64,000 bases of DNA. It comes from Rhodobacteraceae bacterium HLUCCO07 (GTDB lineage Bacteria; Pseudomonadota; Alphaproteobacteria; Rhodobacterales; Rhodobacteraceae). The position numbers were made by a program, and so were the translations under genes. The notes beneath the pieces were generated by a model. The model was not told where the DNA came from and did not search any database. It was given only the letters and a program-made list of their open reading frames with translations. Location: contig LJSU01000021.1 of the NCBI GenBank assembly GCA_001314705.1, forward strand, positions 1 to 64,000, given 5' to 3'. Below, piece after piece: positions 60,084 through 64,000 of this stretch (positions are counted from its first letter, which is position 1; each line of letters opens with the position of its first letter).

Positions 60084-63000
60084 TCAGGCAGCCCCGCCCA
60101 GCAACTCGGCATTGCCGCCCGAGGCGGTGGTGTCCACGCAGACATGGCGTTCGCCCATCACGTGGCCGGTATCGGGCATGCCGGTGATGAGCGGCAGGAT
60201 CGGCCCGTCGCGTTCGGCCAGCGCGCGGGCACAGGCGCGGGCCATGTCGTCATTGCCCCAGAAGATCACGCCCGAGAACCCGCCAAGCGTCGTCAGCGCC
60301 TCGGGCGCAAGCCGCCCCGTGACCATGACCGCCCGTCCGCCCAATCTGCGCACCGCCTCGGCCTGTGCGCTGGCGGCCGCCTCGCCCGGCCCCATGCAGA
60401 GGAGCGGCAGGCGGGGCAGGGTGGTCAGCCGGTTCGATTCACCCGTCGGCCCGGGCAGGGTGAGCGTGCTGCCGCCCGCCGCGCCGGGTGCCGCGTCGAG
60501 CGCCTTTTGCACCGTTTGCGCATCGGTCTCCTGCGCCCATGTGCCGCCGGTCCCCGTGGCCGGGCGTGCGCCGAACCGGGCAAGGTAATGCGGCCCGCCC
60601 GCCTTGGGGCCGGTGCCGGAAAGCCCCTCGCCGCCAAAGGGCTGGCTTCCCACGATGGCGCCGATCTGGTTGCGGTTGACATAGATGTTGCCCGCGTGGA
60701 TTGCCTCGGAGACATGCTGCACCCGGTCGTCGATCCGGGTTTGCAGCCCGAAGGTGAGGCCATACCCGGTGGCGTTGATATCGCCGATCACCCGGTCGAG
60801 ATCGCCCGCGCGGAACGTGGCGAGATGCAGCACCGGGCCGAAGACCTCGCGCTCCATGTCCTTGATTCCGTCCACCCGGATCAGCGTGGGGGCGATGAAA
60901 TGGCCCGCGTTGGGGGTGCGCAACTCGTGCAGCAGCCGCCCGTCGGCGCGGGCGGCGTCGATATGCGCGGCGATACCGGCGCGGGCCTCTTCGTCGATCA
61001 CCGGGCCGCAATCGGTGGAAAGGTGCCACGGATCGCCCATGGCGAGCTGATCCATCGCGCCCTTGAGCATCTCGGTAAAGCCTTCGGCGATGTCCTCCTG
61101 TACGTAGAGACAGCGCAGGGCCGAGCAGCGTTGGCCTGCCGACTGGAAGGCGCTTTCCACGATGGCCTGCACCGCCTGTTCGGGCAGGGCAGTGGAATCG
61201 ACGATCATCGCGTTGAGCCCGCCGGTTTCTGCGATGAGCGGTGCGCCGGGCGCAAGGTGCCGGGCCATGGCGCGGCGGATGATCCGCGCGGTGTCGGTCG
61301 AGCCGGTGAAGGCCACGCCGCCCACCCGTGCATCCGAGGTGAGCCGCGCGCCCACCTTGCCCGCGCCGGGCAGGAATTGCAGCGCGCCGCGCGGCACGCC
61401 CGCCTCGTGCAGGAGTTCGACCGCGCGATGCGCGATGAGCGGGGTCTGCTCGGCCGGTTTGGCCAGCACCGCGTTGCCCGCCGCCAGCGCCGCCGCGATC
61501 TGGCCGGTGAAGATGGCGAGCGGAAAGTTCCACGGGGATATGCAGGTGAAAATGCCCACTGGCGCGCGCTCGGGGGCGTTGGCGGCGTAGTAGCGCAGGA
61601 AATCCACCGCCTCGCGCAGTTCGGCCACCGCGTCGGGCAGGGATTTGCCGGCCTCGCGGGCGACGATGGCGAAGATCTCGCCGAAATGCGCCTCGTAAAG
61701 GTCGGCGGCGCGATTGAGCACCTTTGCCCGCTCGGGCGCGGGCGCGGCCCAAGGCGTGGCCGCCGCCAGCGCGGTTTCCGCGTCCGCCGCGCTGGCCCAG
61801 GCCACCGTGCCGGGGTGGTCGGCGGGATCGGCGGGGTTTATCACCGGCCCGGGGGCTTCGGGTGCGGCCTCGCCCGCAAGGATCGGCGCGGCGGCCCATT
61901 CATGGCGGCGGAACGGGTCGCGCGCCGCGTCGATCATGGCGAGCGTCGGGGCGTGGGTCAGGTCGAATCCCTTTGAGTTGGTGCGCTCGGGCGCGAAAAG
62001 CTCGGGCCCGGTGGCGATGGCGGGCGCGGGATCGGACAGGGCCTCGAACGGATCGCGGGCGACCTCTTCGGGGGGCACGTCCTCGTCCACGATCTGGTTG
62101 ACGAAGGAGGAGTTCGCCCCGTTTTCAAGCAAACGCCGCACCAGGTAGGCCAGCAGGTCGCGATGCGCCCCGACCGGTGCGTAGATCCGGCAATGGCTGC
62201 CTTCTTGGCCCATCACGATCTCGTGCAGGGCCCCGCCCATGCCGTGCAGGCGCTGGAATTCGAAGGCGGTCTTGGCCACCCCCATATCGGCGGCCATGTC
62301 GAGGATCGCGGCCACGGTATGCGCGTTATGGGTGGCGAATTGCGGATAGATGCGCGCGCTCATGCCCAGCAGCTTGCGCGCGTTGGCAAGGTAGCTCACA
62401 TCGGTCGCGGGTTTGCGGGTGAAGACCGGGAAACCCCCGACACCCTCGACCTGCGCGCGCTTGATCTCGGTGTCCCAATAGGCGCCCTTCACGAGGCGGA
62501 TCATCAGCTTGCGGTCATGTTTCCCGGCCAGGTCGTGCAGGAAATCGAGAACCTCGCCCGCACGTTGGCCGTAAGCCTGCACCACCACGCCGAACCCGTC
62601 CCACCCGGCCAGCGCGGGTTCGGAGAGCACGGTCTCGATCACGTCGAGCGAGAGGGTCAGGCGGTCAGCCTCCTCGGCGTCGATATTGAGGCCCATGCCG
62701 GCGGATTTCGCCAGGAGCGCCAGCGAACGCAGGCGCGGCACCAGCTCGTCCATGACGCGGGCATGTTGCGCCACCTCGTAACGTGAGAACAGCGCCGAGA
62801 GCTTGACCGAGATGCCGGGGTTCTGCCGGGTGTCGCGGCTTTTGCAGGCGGCGGCGATGGCGGTGATGGCGCGGCTGTAGGAGAGGTAATAGCGCCGTGC
62901 GTCCTCTTCGGTGCGCGCGGCTTCGCCCAGCATGTCATAGGAATAGGTATAGCCCTTCTTCTCCATGCCCGCCGCACGCTCCATCGCCGCGCCAATATCC

Positions 63001-63518
63001 TCGCCCAGCACGAACTGGCGGCCCATTTCCTTCATCGCCCGGCCCACGGCGGTGCGGATCACCGGCTCGCCCAGACGCTTGACCGCGCCGCGCAGGCTGC
63101 CGATCAGGCCGGGGCGCGGGTCGTCGAGCACCTTGCCGGTGAGCATCAAGGCCCAGGTCGAGGCGTTGACCAGTGGCGAGGTGGAATGCCCCATGTGCCG
63201 CGCCCAGTCGGAAGGTGCGATCTTGTCCTCGATCAGCGCGTCGATCGTGTCAGCGTCCGGCACCCGCAAAAGCGCCTCGGCCAGGCACATCAGCGCGATC
63301 CCCTCGTTGGTCGAAAGCCCGTATTCGGCCAGGAACACCTCCATCAGCCCCGGGTTCGAGCGGCCGCGAATGTCGCGCACCAGTTCGGCCGCGCGTGCGG
63401 TGATGCGCGCGCGCGCGGCGTCGTCGAGCGCGGCGGTTTCGACCAGGCGCGACAGCGTGTCGGCCTCGTCGGCATAGGTGGCGGTGTCGATGGCGGCGAT
63501 ATGGTCGGGCAGGGGCAT
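60084..63518 (-). CDS. putA: Bifunctional proline dehydrogenase / glutamate-semialdehyde dehydrogenase
   Basis: The 1144-residue product turns proline into glutamate. The FAD-dependent proline dehydrogenase barrel is in the first half ('GLNIDAEEADRLTLSLDVIE', 'MIRLVKGAYWDTEIKRAQ', 'FATHNAHTVAAILDMA'). The aldehyde dehydrogenase is in the second half, with catalytic Cys in 'SAGQRCSALRCLYVQED' and Glu in 'IAETGGLNAMIVD'. A C-terminal Rossmann-like region follows. The N-terminus lacks the ribbon-helix-helix DNA-binding domain of E. coli PutA, so it does not repress itself; the divergent Lrp gene does that job. Confidence 0.95.
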   Translation of the reverse strand: MPLPDHIAAIDTATYADEADTLSRLVETAALDDAARARITARAAELVRDIRGRSNPGLMEVFLAEYGLSTNEGIALMCLAEALLRVPDADTIDALIEDKIAPSDWARHMGHSTSPLVNASTWALMLTGKVLDDPRPGLIGSLRGAVKRLGEPVIRTAVGRAMKEMGRQFVLGEDIGAAMERAAGMEKKGYTYSYDMLGEAARTEEDARRYYLSYSRAITAIAAACKSRDTRQNPGISVKLSALFSRYEVAQHARVMDELVPRLRSLALLAKSAGMGLNIDAEEADRLTLSLDVIETVLSEPALAGWDGFGVVVQAYGQRAGEVLDFLHDLAGKHDRKLMIRLVKGAYWDTEIKRAQVEGVGGFPVFTRKPATDVSYLANARKLLGMSARIYPQFATHNAHTVAAILDMAADMGVAKTAFEFQRLHGMGGALHEIVMGQEGSHCRIYAPVGAHRDLLAYLVRRLLENGANSSFVNQIVDEDVPPEEVARDPFEALSDPAPAIATGPELFAPERTNSKGFDLTHAPTLAMIDAARDPFRRHEWAAAPILAGEAAPEAPGPVINPADPADHPGTVAWASAADAETALAAATPWAAPAPERAKVLNRAADLYEAHFGEIFAIVAREAGKSLPDAVAELREAVDFLRYYAANAPERAPVGIFTCISPWNFPLAIFTGQIAAALAAGNAVLAKPAEQTPLIAHRAVELLHEAGVPRGALQFLPGAGKVGARLTSDARVGGVAFTGSTDTARIIRRAMARHLAPGAPLIAETGGLNAMIVDSTALPEQAVQAIVESAFQSAGQRCSALRCLYVQEDIAEGFTEMLKGAMDQLAMGDPWHLSTDCGPVIDEEARAGIAAHIDAARADGRLLHELRTPNAGHFIAPTLIRVDGIKDMEREVFGPVLHLATFRAGDLDRVIGDINATGYGLTFGLQTRIDDRVQHVSEAIHAGNIYVNRNQIGAIVGSQPFGGEGLSGTGPKAGGPHYLARFGARPATGTGGTWAQETDAQTVQKALDAAPGAAGGSTLTLPGPTGESNRLTTLPRLPLLCMGPGEAAASAQAEAVRRLGGRAVMVTGRLAPEALTTLGGFSGVIFWGNDDMARACARALAERDGPILPLITGMPDTGHVMGERHVCVDTTASGGNAELLGGAA

Positions 63519-63607
63519 GGTGCACTCCGGATGTTTGGGCTATGATATCACTGATCTTGCGGGCAGTTGTCCTGAACAGTGTGAGTATGAAAGGCAAATA
63601 AACTGAA

Positions 63608-64000
63608 ATGAGCGAAGAAAACGGGCCAGATGGCCTTGGCGAACTTGACCGGCACGACCGCCGTATCCTCTCGATTCTGGCCAGCGAGGGCAGGATCAGT
63701 ATTGCCGATCTCGCCCGTCGGATCGGGTTGTCGAAATCGCCCACCCAGGCGCGGGTCAGGCGGCTGGAAGAGACTGGCGTGATCACCGGCTATCGCGCGA
63801 TGTTCGATCCCATTCGCATGGGGCTCGATCACGTCGCCTTTGTCGAGGTGCGCCTCAGCGACACGCGCGAGGCCGCGCTGAGGGCCTTCAATGCCGCCGT
63901 TGCCGGGATTGCCCAGATCGAGCAGGCCCACATGATGGCGGCGAATTTCGACTACCTCTTGAAAGTGCGCACCCGCGACATGCGCGATTACCGCCGCGTT
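63608..64000 (+). CDS. putR: Lrp/AsnC-family regulator, probable PutR (partial)
   Basis: The ATG at 63608 opens a frame with no stop before the window ends (131 codons), so it is absent from the ORF track. 'LDRHDRRILSILASEGRISIADLARRIGLSKSPTQARVRRLEETGVITGYRA' is a typical Lrp helix-turn-helix, and 'HVAFVEVRL' to 'DYLLKVRTRDMRDYRR' the RAM effector domain. Divergent pairing with putA, 89 bp apart, is the standard alphaproteobacterial putR-putA layout in which PutR activates putA with proline. Confidence 0.9.
   Translation, partial: MSEENGPDGLGELDRHDRRILSILASEGRISIADLARRIGLSKSPTQARVRRLEETGVITGYRAMFDPIRMGLDHVAFVEVRLSDTREAALRAFNAAVAGIAQIEQAHMMAANFDYLLKVRTRDMRDYRRV

Noticed and set aside
60081-61976. 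631-residue plus-strand ORF
   Set aside because: Shadow of putA on the opposite strand; no family features.

Overview
The window is 64 kb of GC-rich, densely coding DNA from an alphaproteobacterium, most likely a Rhodobacterales (Roseobacter-group) member. The grounds are the gene order tuf/S10/spc/alpha without rpmJ or rpsD, an L3 with an Ala/Glu-rich tail, an ATP12-type F1 chaperone, an Hsp20-DUF1150 pair, an Irr-type iron box, divergent putA/Lrp regulator and metF/metR pairs, and intergenic repeats with a GAGTATTT core. The genus cannot be set from the sequence alone. No rRNA, tRNA, intact insertion sequence or prophage was seen.

Region 1 (1-18.3 kb) is the ribosomal protein supercluster: tuf end, rpsJ-rplC-rplD-rplW, rplB-rpsS-rplV-rpsC-rplP, rpmC-rpsQ-rplN-rplX-rplE-rpsN-rpsH-rplF-rplR-rpsE-rpmD-rplO-secY-adk, rpsM-rpsK-rpoA-rplQ. 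It is interrupted twice. Between rplW and rplB lie a GNAT acetyltransferase, a second copy of the rplW 3' end and a glycine-rich membrane protein. Between rplP and rpmC lie a convergent 2OG-Fe(II) oxygenase and a bacterioferritin-like gene behind an Irr-box palindrome. Each break has hairpin terminators upstream and a promoter-like sequence downstream, so the supercluster appears to have been divided into separate transcription units.

Region 2 (18.3-30.4 kb) is housekeeping: DegP-like protease, rarA, crcB, an RluC/D pseudouridine synthase, an HAD phosphatase, ATP12, an orphan amino-acid binding protein, purEK, ydcH, an Hsp20-DUF1150 operon with a sigma-32 promoter and a ROSE-like RNA thermometer, a frameshifted glycosyltransferase, a threonine dehydratase, a lone type I-C-like CRISPR repeat and thpR.

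Region 3 (30.4-41.6 kb) is the most distinctive. A seven-gene co-directional catabolic cluster encodes a flavoprotein monooxygenase, a Rieske oxygenase, a flavin reductase fused to a LysR effector-binding domain, RidA, DUF1028, a LysR regulator and an M20 deacylase. The effector domains of the fusion and of the LysR regulator resemble each other, suggesting one metabolite controls both transcription and electron supply. Next to it is a probable methanethiol/formaldehyde module: an SBP56/MtoX oxidase with a 6-TM partner, an IclR regulator and glutathione-dependent formaldehyde dehydrogenase.

Region 4 (41.6-64 kb) holds tdk, an FAH-family hydratase, a KAS III, a D-2-hydroxyacid dehydrogenase, csaA, proC, ybjN, a branched-chain-type ABC transporter operon ending in a serine hydrolase, rhomboid protease, a GFA-family protein, inositol monophosphatase, wrbA, metR/metF with a MetR box, a PaaI-type thioesterase, and putA with its divergent Lrp-type regulator (cut by the window end).
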